From Salinimicrobium sediminis (GTDB lineage: Bacteria > Bacteroidota > Bacteroidia > Flavobacteriales > Flavobacteriaceae): a DNA stretch of 64,000 nucleotides. The stretch spans positions 310,001 to 374,000 of the forward strand of contig NZ_OCMF01000001.1 in NCBI RefSeq assembly GCF_900215295.1, written 5' to 3'. Shown here one piece after another: positions 8,816 to 18,211 of the stretch (position 1 is the first letter of the stretch; every line of letters starts with the position of its first letter). The notes under the pieces are model-generated. The model was given only the letters and a program-made list of their open reading frames with translations, was not told the origin of the DNA and made no database searches. The translations under genes and the position numbers were made by a program.

Positions 8816-10528
8816 TTATTGAGCCATATCGGCTTCTATTTCTTCCTCTGTTAAGGCTACTCTGTAAAAACGCAGGTCGTCGATGTAGCTGGTATCAGAT
8901 AAATGGTTCCATTCCACAAAACGGGGAGCGCCAGACATAACAGAAACAAGATCGGCGCCTGTCCAATCCACTCCGCCCGTAACATTTGCTTCATTCACCA
9001 GGTCTCCATTGATGTAGATCCTGCTCTTGGTAGCTGTTATAACAAAAGCTATATGCACCCATTCGCCCGTGGTAGCATCTATAAGTCCGCCGTCATTCCA
9101 GTTATTACCTTCTCCATTTCCAACACTGGCTTTAATACGTTGACTTTCAGCGCTACCTTCTCTAAATAATTGAAAACCTTTTGTCAGGTTATTTTTATTA
9201 GGATCAGCTTCATTTGGTGCACTTATGGAAATTATTCCAGCCCTGTTGGGGGAAGCGTTTACTTTATACCAGAAGGTTGTTGAGAATTCATCAGTTAAAA
9301 GACCATTTGAAGGAAAGGTTAAATAAGCCCCTTCAGCCCCTGCGTATGCATTAGTACCTACCTTTCCTTCTCCTGCAAATGAGGGAGAACCTACCACGGT
9401 AATGTTGCGTCCGGTGGCTTGCTCGACGTAATCCCCGTCAAATGGAAGGTAAAGAGAAATTTCTTCGGAAGGCGGATTAACCATCATACTTACCTCTTCC
9501 GCGGTTAAGGCCGCATCAAAAATCCGAAGTTCATCTATGAGGCTTGGATCTGAGTTATGTCCCCAGCCGCTAAAATTTAAACCTGAGCCTATTACTAAAT
9601 TTTCAACCCCTGTCCAGTCTATAGTAACATTGTTGAGCACCGTGGCTCTTTCTAAAACGCCATTAAAATAAATTGCTGTTCCTGATGGCGAAACTGTCAA
9701 GGTAATATGCGTCCATTCTGGCTCCACACTAGAGATATTCCCCCCATCATTCCAAATATCACTATCGCCGGTGCCTGCATTAAATTTTATTACCTGAGCA
9801 TCGGCACCTGCAGCTTCCCTGAAGAGACGGAATCCTTGATTGCGATCACTGTCATCTGTAGCTGTTAATATTCCGGCTCTACCCACACTTGGATCCAATT
9901 TGTACCAGAAGGCGATGCTAAATTCATCCCCTAATTCAGGCAAAGGAATGGTGAGGTAGGAATCTGCCGCACCTTTATAGGAACCCGTACCTTCCTGCGC
10001 ATCATCAGAAAATCCAGGATTTCCTGTCTGAGAAGGAGTTTCAAGGCCAATGAGTTCCATGAAGTCCTTGTTAAACGGCATATAGAAGATCTCATTTTCG
10101 AACATGGGCGAATAGGGAGGTTCCTTAGAGAAATTTACTGTTTTCTCGCTCTGCTTTCCCTCCATATCTGTTGCTCTTACAGTAACAGTATGTTCCCCAA
10201 TGGGAAGTCCTTCAAAAGTGACCTTTTTGAGAGCTATCCTATAGTCGGTAAAGTCGGAAAAGGTAGCCACCTGTTCTCCATTAACAAGCACCACTATTTC
10301 CTGAAGCTCAATATCATCTTCAACCTCCAAATCAATGGTGATGTTCGACAATTCTTTTGGTTCATTGATCACCGTGCCTTCCTGCGGATATTTAATATTA
10401 ATTTCTGGCGCTCCCTCATCCTGTCCGGGTTCAATTTTGGTTATGGGATCAATTCCTTCGCGCTCACAGCCTGCAAGAATGAACAGGAAAGCAAGAATAC
10501 TTATATAATTTAATTTAAAGCTTTTCAT
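8816..10528 (-). CDS. two-LamG-domain surface glycan-binding lipoprotein (SusE/F position)
   Basis: A 570-residue lipoprotein (lipobox ILAGC at about residue 21). An Ig-like domain (about 40-135, ending HTVTVRATDMEGK) is followed by two concanavalin-A-like LamG_3 domains. LamG 1 is about 150-345 (FSIAFWYKLD, RAGILTATDD, IYFNGVL). LamG 2 is about 355-568 (FSTTFWYKVN, RAGIISISA, IYINGDL). The paired motifs show an internal duplication. It lies 3 bp after susD, the usual place of the surface glycan-binding protein, so it most likely helps capture the polysaccharide. No catalytic motif is visible. The ligand is unknown. Confidence 0.85.
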   Translation of the reverse strand: MKSFKLNYISILAFLFILAGCEREGIDPITKIEPGQDEGAPEINIKYPQEGTVINEPKELSNITIDLEVEDDIELQEIVVLVNGEQVATFSDFTDYRIALKKVTFEGLPIGEHTVTVRATDMEGKQSEKTVNFSKEPPYSPMFENEIFYMPFNKDFMELIGLETPSQTGNPGFSDDAQEGTGSYKGAADSYLTIPLPELGDEFSIAFWYKLDPSVGRAGILTATDDSDRNQGFRLFREAAGADAQVIKFNAGTGDSDIWNDGGNISSVEPEWTHITLTVSPSGTAIYFNGVLERATVLNNVTIDWTGVENLVIGSGLNFSGWGHNSDPSLIDELRIFDAALTAEEVSMMVNPPSEEISLYLPFDGDYVEQATGRNITVVGSPSFAGEGKVGTNAYAGAEGAYLTFPSNGLLTDEFSTTFWYKVNASPNRAGIISISAPNEADPNKNNLTKGFQLFREGSAESQRIKASVGNGEGNNWNDGGLIDATTGEWVHIAFVITATKSRIYINGDLVNEANVTGGVDWTGADLVSVMSGAPRFVEWNHLSDTSYIDDLRFYRVALTEEEIEADMAQ

Positions 10529-10531
10529 TTT

Positions 10532-12109
10532 TTACCGGTTTAAGGTTGAAAGTACATTGTTCATGGCAGTATTTCTATCTACCTCTGTCGCCTCCAGGGG
10601 CAATGCATCCACCTGTGCCTGTGGATAAGGTAAATATTCATCAGCGGCAGTGAAAGTTCTGCCGTCATAGCTCAGTTCATTATAGTTGTCCAGACGAATC
10701 ATATCATAGTAACGAATACCCCATTCCATAGCGAGTTCGGCAAATTTCTCATCCAGCACATCCTGTGTAGTCACGCCGGACAGCGCAGGCATATCTGCTC
10801 TTTCCCTAACCAGATTAACAGCTTCTGTAGCCGTCATTGCAGTTCCACTCGCACCTCTTGTAAGAGCTTCAGCATACATTAAAAGGATTTCGGCATATCT
10901 TATTATGATAAAATTTTTACCTCCTCCATAACTGTTGCGGCCTTCCGTTAACTGAATGCTTGGCAGGTAATGTTTACCACTGGCAAAATCTGCCCTTACA
11001 TAGTTATTGATCACATCTCCGGAAGGAGTAACATTACTCACAAATCCGGGTACGGTATAACCTTCCGCTCTGATAGCATTAATTCCGTCAGGGGTAAATA
11101 AAACGCTGGTTTGCAGCCTAACAGTTTCATTCCTGTCCAGCATAAAACCAATAAATTTCATGCTGGGTTCATAGAATCCCCATCCTGAGGAGGCATTTGC
11201 CCTTGCCGGGGTCCAGTTTTGCGGACCAAAAGGGTCGTAATTATGGTAGAATTCTCCTCCAGATGCCGTTCCATAATCTGAATATTGTAATTCCCATAGA
11301 CTTTCATTGCTCAATTCCCCCGGCTTTTTAAAGAGTTGGTAGAAATCGGGGTACAGAGAAAAAAGACCTGAACTTATGATTGCTCCTGTAGCATCTGCCA
11401 CTCCCTGATAATTTTGAAGCTCCTGTTGTGCCATTGCCTTCAATGCATATGCAGTGTACCTTGTAATTCCTCCGGTAAGATCGGGACGCTGATTAGGTCT
11501 CATATCCGGCAGATGAGGTATAGCCTCATCCATTTGATCTGAGATAAACTGCATTACCTCTTCTTTTGTAGCCACACCTTGCTCAAGTTCAGCTTCGGGT
11601 TGGTTTGAAGTGATGATGAAAATATCTTCCCAGGTCCTGGCCAGGTTCAGGTGAAGCCAGGCTCTGATCACCTGAATTTCTGCAACATATTGCTGCCCAC
11701 GTTCAAAATCTGCTTCATTGGCAAACTCCATAAAGTTCTCGATCTGGAGAATGGCCGTGTTCATATTGATTACATCATTATAATGAGAATTCCACACCTG
11801 ATTGTACATCCAGAAATCCTTGTTATAATTAAAGAGATCGGTCTCGGCATAAAGAGGCTGGTCACCAAGACCTCCCGCATTCACATCATCACCTCTTACT
11901 CCCAGAAGTAAAGGCTCTTCCCAACCGAGGGAACTTATTTCTGAATATGCTCCAATTAAAGGTTCGACCATTTGGCTGGCATCGGTATAGTCAATGTCTC
12001 CTGTATTAAGCTGTCCCTCCTGAGAGTCCAATTTATCGGAACATGAACTTAACACCAGCGCGAAGGCCAGTGCGGAGAGGCGGATAAATATATTTTTTGA
12101 GATTTTCAT
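10532..12109 (-). CDS. susD: RagB/SusD family nutrient-binding outer-membrane lipoprotein
   Basis: A 525-residue SusD-like lipoprotein (lipobox LSSC at about residue 23) that forms the lid over its SusC partner and binds glycan at the cell surface. Typical features are the N-terminal TPR-like helices (RGQQYVAEIQVIRAWLHLNLARTWEDI, here cited in part), the repeated helical YTAYALKAMAQQELQNY segment, and the C-terminal block FIIIRYAEILLMYAEAL followed by FAELAMEWGIRYYDMIRL. It is 12 bp downstream of susC and 3 bp upstream of the LamG gene. The pairing with SusC is the hallmark of a Bacteroidota polysaccharide utilisation locus. Specificity cannot be read from SusD sequence alone. Confidence 0.95.
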   Translation of the reverse strand: MKISKNIFIRLSALAFALVLSSCSDKLDSQEGQLNTGDIDYTDASQMVEPLIGAYSEISSLGWEEPLLLGVRGDDVNAGGLGDQPLYAETDLFNYNKDFWMYNQVWNSHYNDVINMNTAILQIENFMEFANEADFERGQQYVAEIQVIRAWLHLNLARTWEDIFIITSNQPEAELEQGVATKEEVMQFISDQMDEAIPHLPDMRPNQRPDLTGGITRYTAYALKAMAQQELQNYQGVADATGAIISSGLFSLYPDFYQLFKKPGELSNESLWELQYSDYGTASGGEFYHNYDPFGPQNWTPARANASSGWGFYEPSMKFIGFMLDRNETVRLQTSVLFTPDGINAIRAEGYTVPGFVSNVTPSGDVINNYVRADFASGKHYLPSIQLTEGRNSYGGGKNFIIIRYAEILLMYAEALTRGASGTAMTATEAVNLVRERADMPALSGVTTQDVLDEKFAELAMEWGIRYYDMIRLDNYNELSYDGRTFTAADEYLPYPQAQVDALPLEATEVDRNTAMNNVLSTLNR

Positions 12110-12121
12110 TTCGTCTGTAAA

Positions 12122-15100
12122 TTAAAATTTCACATTAACTCCTACTGTATATATAGAAGGTACGGGGTAAGTTTGTCTGTCTACTCCATCGGACACTTCA
12201 GGGGTAAATCCATTGTAGTCGAAGAAAGAGAATGGTCTTTCAGCAGTCAAATAAACCCTGGTCCAGGGCATGTTTTCATTATCCATAGTGTATCCAAACT
12301 GGATATTCTGGATCCTGAAAAAATCACCGTCTTCAACCCAGAAGTTACTTAACCGCTGGTTCCAGGCCTTTCGCATTCCTGCGGAAGAAGGGTAAATATT
12401 ACTTGTCCCTTCCCCATGCCATCTGTTCACGGCAAGATCTGCATCCATATTGGTATCATTGGTGAAAATAATCTCCCCTCTTCTTCTGTTAAGGATCTTG
12501 TTACCTGCCTGTCCGTAAAAGTTCATTGAGAAATCAAATGCCTTATAATTCATTGCGATGTTTCCTCCGTAAGTGATATCAGGTAAAAAGGATCCAAGGA
12601 TCACCCTGTCCTCATCATTAATAGCTCCGTCTCCGTTTTGATCCCGGTAAATTAAATCTCCCGGAACAAGATTATTAGCTACAGCAATAGGGTCTGCATC
12701 GATCTGGGCCTGATTTTGATAAACTCCCAATCTTTCATACCCGTAAAATGCAAAAAGAGGACCGCCTTCTATAGTTCTTTGCCTGAATTCTGCTGAACCG
12801 GCGTCAAGATAACCACGTTGGTCTTCTATTTCTGTAGCTTCATTCTCCAAAGTGGTAAAATTAGCACCTACAGAAAACTGAAAATCATTTCCAATTGAGC
12901 CACTGTAATTAGCGCTGAGTTCCAGACCCTGGTTTCTTATCACTCCTGAATTTCGGTCAACGCTGCGGTCAACTATAGGAATATATACTGGCAGAATAGC
13001 GTTTTCTGTATCTCTTATATAGTAATCTGCGGTAACTGCAAGTCTGTTCTCAAGAAGTTCCAGATCCACACCAAAGTTCATCTCCTCAATGACTTCCCAG
13101 GTATTATTAGAGAATACACTTGTAGAGGTAATCCCGGTTCGCGGTTGATCTCCAAAGGGAACAGAAACTACAGTAATGGTATTTGAACCTGCACTGGCTG
13201 CAACATTGTCATTCCCAAGTTTACCCCAGGCAGCTCTGAACTTCAGGAAATCGACAACTCCCACGTTATCCATAAATGCTTCTTCAGAAAGCACCCAACC
13301 AATACCTACAGATGGAAAATATCCCCATGGATCCAGAGTGAATTTCGAAGAACCGTCTGCTCTGAATGTTCCATAAAGTAAATACCTGTCTAAGTAATTA
13401 TATGAAATCCTTCCGAAGTAAGACATTCCGTAAAACCTGCGGCCAATTTCACTTACATTATCATTAAAAGATTCCGGATCGGCAAAATCAAGATACCAAC
13501 TGGACTCAAATCTTATCCCTGCAATATTTCGTCCTGTAGCCGAAAAATTATTTGAAGCCTCATCTCTAAAAGAGGTTCCTGCCATGGCTGTGAATCTGTG
13601 CTCCCCAATCTGATCCTGATAGGTTAATACGTTATCCCAGTATTGATTTGAGAAAGTGTTATTAGCCCTGCGAATTGCCGATTGCACCTCTGTTGTAAAT
13701 CCAAGATTATAAGGTAAGGTAACGTACCTCTCTTCCAGAGCAGTTAAGTTATGACTGTAAGTGGTTTTAAAATCCAGCTTATCTTCAATTATGTCATACT
13801 GAAAATCAAGTGTAGCCAGTAACTTTCTTATTTTGATCCTGTTTTCATTGAAATCCATAACCGGGAAGGGGTTTTGAGGACTTCTATATCCAAGGCTTCG
13901 TGCATTGGCATATTGTATTGGAGTAGCATCTGTATTAGAAGGATCAATAATGGGAAGAATAGGGACAGCAAAGTAAGCATTAAACCAGGCTGCATTTTCG
14001 GGAGCGTACTTGGTAGCGTTACTAAATACAAGGTTAACCCCTGTTTTGAACCTGTCAGTAATATCCACATCCATTTTAGAACGGATATTGAATCTTTCAT
14101 ATTCGTTCTTCATATCCAGGATACCTTCCTGTGAGAAGTAGTTAGTTCCTACAGAATAGGTAACGCTTTCTCCGCCTCCTGAAACTCCCACACTATGGCT
14201 TTGAATAATTCCCTCTCTTAAAATCTCATCATACCAATCGGTATTCACAGCTGGAATATTTGGATTTATTCTACTGCGGCCAAACCTTTGCATGGCATTC
14301 AAAACAAACTGAATGTCGGCCGTAGAACCAGACTCATAAGCCATGGTGGTAAATTGTTCGGCATTGGCCATTTGTACGATATCCTGCGCCCTTTGAATAC
14401 CCGTGTAACCGTCATATTCAAATTGTGGCTTTTGGTTGCGTCGTCCAGACTTGGTTTCAATGATGATAACCCCGTTGGCGGCTCTTACACCATAAATAGC
14501 TGAAGAAGAAGCATCCTTTAAAACATTGATAGACTTGATATCTTTGGTACTCAGAAAATCGATATTGTCATATAGGGCACCGTCAACCACATAAAGTACG
14601 TTGGTTCCACTGGTATAAGTTCCCAGTCCACGCACCCTAACATTTGGAGAGTCACCTGGAGAACCAATGGCAGTGATCTGCACCCCCGCAACCTTACCCT
14701 GTAAAGATTGCATCACATTTGAGGTAGGAGTCTTTTCGATCTCCTCTGCCTGGATACTTACAATAGAACCTGTGAGGTCGGCCTTACGTTGTGTACCGTA
14801 ACCGACAACCACAACTTCATCAAGAGTTGCAGCATCTGTTTCGAGGGTAATGGCATAATCATCGGCATCCACTACAGGTAACTCCTGCGGCTGGAATCCC
14901 AAAAATGTTATACGGAAGGTGTCTCCTTCCACCACTCCCTCAAGAGTAAATTTTCCGTCAAAATCTGTAATGTCAAAAATTTCCTTTCCAATGACCTTGA
15001 CTTCTGCTCCGGGTAAGGGCATCCCATCTGGGTCAACCACAGTTCCCGTAATTGTTTTTGGTTGCTGAGCATAAGCCACCGTCGTAAGGAGCAATGCAAA

Positions 15101-15124
15101 TAGCGCTAGTAGTTTAATTTTCAT
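12122..15124 (-). CDS. susC: SusC/RagA TonB-linked outer-membrane transporter
   Basis: A 1000-residue TonB-dependent receptor. The signal peptide (about 1-19, TTVAYAQ) is followed by a carboxypeptidase-regulatory-like domain (about 22-100, ITGTVVDPDGMPLPGAEV). The SusC family signature VVVVGYGTQRKADLTGSI lies at about residues 105-122, then comes the plug (about 120-225, LQGKVAGVQI, VRVRGLGTY, VLKDASSSAIYGVRAANGV). The rest is the 22-strand barrel, ending in an aromatic residue (VNVKF). It imports oligosaccharides released at the surface. It is the first gene of the structural operon and is preceded by a 216-bp gap with four GATGTAG-type boxes, consistent with specific induction by the adjacent regulator. 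Confidence 0.96.
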   Translation of the reverse strand: MKIKLLALFALLLTTVAYAQQPKTITGTVVDPDGMPLPGAEVKVIGKEIFDITDFDGKFTLEGVVEGDTFRITFLGFQPQELPVVDADDYAITLETDAATLDEVVVVGYGTQRKADLTGSIVSIQAEEIEKTPTSNVMQSLQGKVAGVQITAIGSPGDSPNVRVRGLGTYTSGTNVLYVVDGALYDNIDFLSTKDIKSINVLKDASSSAIYGVRAANGVIIIETKSGRRNQKPQFEYDGYTGIQRAQDIVQMANAEQFTTMAYESGSTADIQFVLNAMQRFGRSRINPNIPAVNTDWYDEILREGIIQSHSVGVSGGGESVTYSVGTNYFSQEGILDMKNEYERFNIRSKMDVDITDRFKTGVNLVFSNATKYAPENAAWFNAYFAVPILPIIDPSNTDATPIQYANARSLGYRSPQNPFPVMDFNENRIKIRKLLATLDFQYDIIEDKLDFKTTYSHNLTALEERYVTLPYNLGFTTEVQSAIRRANNTFSNQYWDNVLTYQDQIGEHRFTAMAGTSFRDEASNNFSATGRNIAGIRFESSWYLDFADPESFNDNVSEIGRRFYGMSYFGRISYNYLDRYLLYGTFRADGSSKFTLDPWGYFPSVGIGWVLSEEAFMDNVGVVDFLKFRAAWGKLGNDNVAASAGSNTITVVSVPFGDQPRTGITSTSVFSNNTWEVIEEMNFGVDLELLENRLAVTADYYIRDTENAILPVYIPIVDRSVDRNSGVIRNQGLELSANYSGSIGNDFQFSVGANFTTLENEATEIEDQRGYLDAGSAEFRQRTIEGGPLFAFYGYERLGVYQNQAQIDADPIAVANNLVPGDLIYRDQNGDGAINDEDRVILGSFLPDITYGGNIAMNYKAFDFSMNFYGQAGNKILNRRRGEIIFTNDTNMDADLAVNRWHGEGTSNIYPSSAGMRKAWNQRLSNFWVEDGDFFRIQNIQFGYTMDNENMPWTRVYLTAERPFSFFDYNGFTPEVSDGVDRQTYPVPSIYTVGVNVKF

Positions 15125-15184
15125 GTGGTAAATCGTTTACAAATTGTTAGTTAAAGTACTTTACTGACTCTAATTCACGAAAAC

Positions 15185-15309
15185 GATGTAGTACACAATT
15201 GCTACATCAACAGTCTTCATCCCGTAATTTACTCATTTTAAAAACATTAAACCCGATTTGAAGTATCATTCAGAGTGTTAAAATTTTTAATGATGTAGTA
15301 ATGATGTAG
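15185..15309. promoter_or_regulatory. candidate operator cluster (GATGTAG/CTACATC boxes) upstream of susC
   Basis: Within the 216-bp gap are four copies of one 7-mer. GATGTAG (15185-15191) and CTACATC (15202-15208) form an inverted repeat with a 10-bp spacer. Two direct GATGTAG copies (15292-15298 and 15303-15309) start 11 bp apart, about one helical turn. The inverted pair is 60-85 bp upstream of the susC start codon. A dimeric LuxR-type protein, such as the one encoded next door, is the obvious candidate ligand; this is inference. No clear TAnnTTTG promoter box was found here. Confidence 0.6.
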
Positions 15310-15340
15310 TCCTTTTAAGGCCTAAAGATGCCCTATTCCC

Positions 15341-18091
15341 TCAGAAATTTGCTATTAACCAGTTGGTAAGATTATCCTCTTTATCTACATTGATCTTCTT
15401 GCGCAATCTGTACCTGTGCACTTCCACTCCCCTCACACTAATCCCCATTAAGGGAGCAATTTCCTTGGAAGTAAGATTCATTTTGAGGTATGCGCATAAT
15501 TTTAAATCCCTATTGCTCAATTTCGGATATTTTGACAGCAAAACCTTAAAGAAGTCCTCATGAAGTTCATTAAAGTTAGTTTCAAAGACCTTCCACTCAT
15601 CATTGTTCTTTACTGCAGCATTGATCTTATTCATAATGTGCTTTAAGCGATACTGATTCGAAAATTTATCCTTGTCCTTATTCAATTCCCCCTGGATCTG
15701 CATCAGCACTTCATTTTTCTTGGCTGCCATTAAAGTGGAATTGGCAAGTTCCTTTCTCTTTAAGTCTATTTCGCTTAGCAGCTGCTCCTTTTCAATCCTG
15801 TTCATTCGTTCTTCATGCTCTCTTTGATATTTTTGCCGTAGTAGCTTACGATGCTTTTGAAGCTTCATCCTATTGACCCCGTAAACCGTCAGGGTGAGGA
15901 GCAAGAAAAGAAAAACATATAACACTTTCATATGAGTTTTCAGGTACCACGGAGGGTCCACAATGAACTTAAAGCTCCCAAGAGCTGCAACTTCCTTTTG
16001 CGAATTAAGTGCGGTAAGCTTGAGATCATATGAATAATAAGGTAAATTTTGAAATTGTATCTTCCCGTTCTGCACTCTTCCTCTAATACTGGAATTATTC
16101 CCGGCTTTCAATTCATAATTAAGTGCAACGGCATCAGACGACGGTAAACCGGCTAAGATCGTCACCTCTTTTGCACCCCTATTTGGGATATGAGGTAACT
16201 GGTCCAAATCATAATATCTGTTAGCGTCGTACAATTTCTGAATGATGGGAGCCGTGATTTGCTCTGTATGTGTAGCAGCTTTGAATTGGTGTAGATTCAG
16301 CTTTGCATAGCCGTCGTGAAGAGTAATGTAAAAAATGGAGTCATTCACCATGAGAACCTGCTCATTGTTCTTTACCGTGCGGTTATTGAGCAATTCTGCA
16401 GGAACCAATATTCTATTCTCCTTTAGATCTGTTATTTCCAGCACATTTTCTTCTGAATTGATAAACCAAAATTGCTCTCCATCCTGTCCCAGCAGTCTGT
16501 TATTCTCAAAAATCCGCCATTCAGGAAAATCTTCAAATTTTTCCCTAAAAGGATTGTATCTGGACCATTTCCCGTTGGCAAGCGCCAGGATCTGACCGTT
16601 AACCATATGAACTGCTGCATTATAATCTCCCCCATTCGTACCCGTAGGGATCTTTTTGACTACGGTTGTGCTATCTCCCTTTTTAGACAGCGAAATTCTA
16701 TATATGCCTTCATAGGCGTCTGTAGCCCACAAAGTAACCGGGTTTTCAAGCAGGAGCTTTTTTACCGGAAAATTAATTCCGTTAAGGCGCTTTACCACTC
16801 CTGTTGACTTATTGTATAAATCAACTCCGGTATAATTGGCTATAAGAAATTTATCCTCCCTTAGATTGACTATCTCAAAACTTCCAGTTCTCTGGTCCAC
16901 AGGAATGAACTCATCATTCACAATTTTGTAGGTCCCATTATTGTGGTTGCTATAAAGGACGTTATCGTGTATCTGCAAATTCCACGAATGTCCCTCAGCA
17001 CCCTTTAACAACTTCATTTCTCCATTCTCCTGCTTAAAAACGCCGGTATTGGTTGCCACAAAAAGTTGATCTTTGTAGAAAACAAGGTCATAGACAGAGC
17101 CCAGCTCTCCACTTTCATCGGTAAAAAAGCTAACCGAAGAATCCACCTCAACCAGGTCTATTCCATTATCTAATCCCAGCCACACCTTTCCGTTTTTCCC
17201 TGCCATGGAAAGCACGGTGTTATTCTGTAAGCCATCCTTTCGATTATACATTGAAATTTTATCTGATTGCTCCTTGAAATATATAATCCCGTTTTTAAGA
17301 GTACCAATTAATAATTCATCAGGAGATAACGACAACACATGGTTTAACTCATATAGTTCCAGGGCTTCATCCAGAGCCTGATTTTGAAGTCTTACCACAT
17401 CCTCTCCATTGAATAAATAAAGCCCATCCTTTACACCTATGAGTAATTGGTCACGATGGATTATCAATTCTCTTATTGATTCCCCCTTAAGAATTTCCTG
17501 ATTAGGAAGAGGTTCCAGCTCGCCATCTTCTTTCAGAAAAAACAGACCCGTCCCGCCAACACCTATAACCAATTGACTATCATAGACTTCCATTTGGTTG
17601 ATATTGATTCTTTTAACGGGCACAATGGATTTCCCGTCATACTTATAGATGGCTCCAAAGGATCTGAAATAAATATCTTCTTTAAAAGGAATGATTTCCC
17701 AAAACTCTTCACTCTGTAGCTCGTGATCCCCTAAAAGAGAAATCAGAGAGGTATAACACATATCTCCCTTGCTATCCCTTTTCCAGTAACCAAACTCTTT
17801 ATAGGCCCCGGTATAAATCCTGTCCCCCAATGGCAGTACAGATCTAATTATTGACCGACTATAAAGAGGAAACAACTCCCACCTCTGCCCGTCAAAGGTT
17901 AATAATCCTTCATGGTTGGCAGCATAAACAATCCCTTGTTTATCGAGGGCAATATCCCAGTTTTGGCTCGCTGCCTTATACACTAGGGATGAATAATTAT
18001 GTATAGGTGGGGAAAGTTCTTGTGAAGTAGCCGACAATAACCCAAAAACCATGATTATCAATAATATATAAAATGACTTTCCCATAGACAA
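15341..18091 (-). CDS. membrane-anchored sensor-regulator with beta-propeller, Y_Y_Y domain and LuxR-type HTH
   Basis: A 916-residue one-component regulator. A signal peptide precedes a long periplasmic beta-propeller (about 35-640, repeated VYAANHEGLLTFDGQRWE-like blades as in hybrid two-component sensors). A triple-tyrosine (Y_Y_Y) domain (about 650-715) and one transmembrane helix (about 723-739, VLYVFLFLLLTLTVYGV) follow. Next are a cytoplasmic coiled coil (about 740-810) and a C-terminal LuxR-type helix-turn-helix (about 855-905, LTSKEIAPLMGISVRGVEVHRYRLRKK). No histidine kinase or receiver domain is present, so it should bind DNA while still tethered, as SusR does. It lies upstream of susC on the same strand and is the likely inducer-sensing activator of the locus, sensing oligosaccharide in the periplasm. 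Confidence 0.88.
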   Translation of the reverse strand: MSMGKSFYILLIIMVFGLLSATSQELSPPIHNYSSLVYKAASQNWDIALDKQGIVYAANHEGLLTFDGQRWELFPLYSRSIIRSVLPLGDRIYTGAYKEFGYWKRDSKGDMCYTSLISLLGDHELQSEEFWEIIPFKEDIYFRSFGAIYKYDGKSIVPVKRININQMEVYDSQLVIGVGGTGLFFLKEDGELEPLPNQEILKGESIRELIIHRDQLLIGVKDGLYLFNGEDVVRLQNQALDEALELYELNHVLSLSPDELLIGTLKNGIIYFKEQSDKISMYNRKDGLQNNTVLSMAGKNGKVWLGLDNGIDLVEVDSSVSFFTDESGELGSVYDLVFYKDQLFVATNTGVFKQENGEMKLLKGAEGHSWNLQIHDNVLYSNHNNGTYKIVNDEFIPVDQRTGSFEIVNLREDKFLIANYTGVDLYNKSTGVVKRLNGINFPVKKLLLENPVTLWATDAYEGIYRISLSKKGDSTTVVKKIPTGTNGGDYNAAVHMVNGQILALANGKWSRYNPFREKFEDFPEWRIFENNRLLGQDGEQFWFINSEENVLEITDLKENRILVPAELLNNRTVKNNEQVLMVNDSIFYITLHDGYAKLNLHQFKAATHTEQITAPIIQKLYDANRYYDLDQLPHIPNRGAKEVTILAGLPSSDAVALNYELKAGNNSSIRGRVQNGKIQFQNLPYYSYDLKLTALNSQKEVAALGSFKFIVDPPWYLKTHMKVLYVFLFLLLTLTVYGVNRMKLQKHRKLLRQKYQREHEERMNRIEKEQLLSEIDLKRKELANSTLMAAKKNEVLMQIQGELNKDKDKFSNQYRLKHIMNKINAAVKNNDEWKVFETNFNELHEDFFKVLLSKYPKLSNRDLKLCAYLKMNLTSKEIAPLMGISVRGVEVHRYRLRKKINVDKEDNLTNWLIANF

Positions 18092-18211
18092 GAAACCAAT
18101 TGAGCAGGTGGTGGACGAATAATCTTAAACCCTAAAAGTAATAATTTTAGAGAAATTAGGGATTTAGGAGGGGAAATACAGAGAAAGCTGCGAAGAAATT
18201 TAAAAGGCCTC

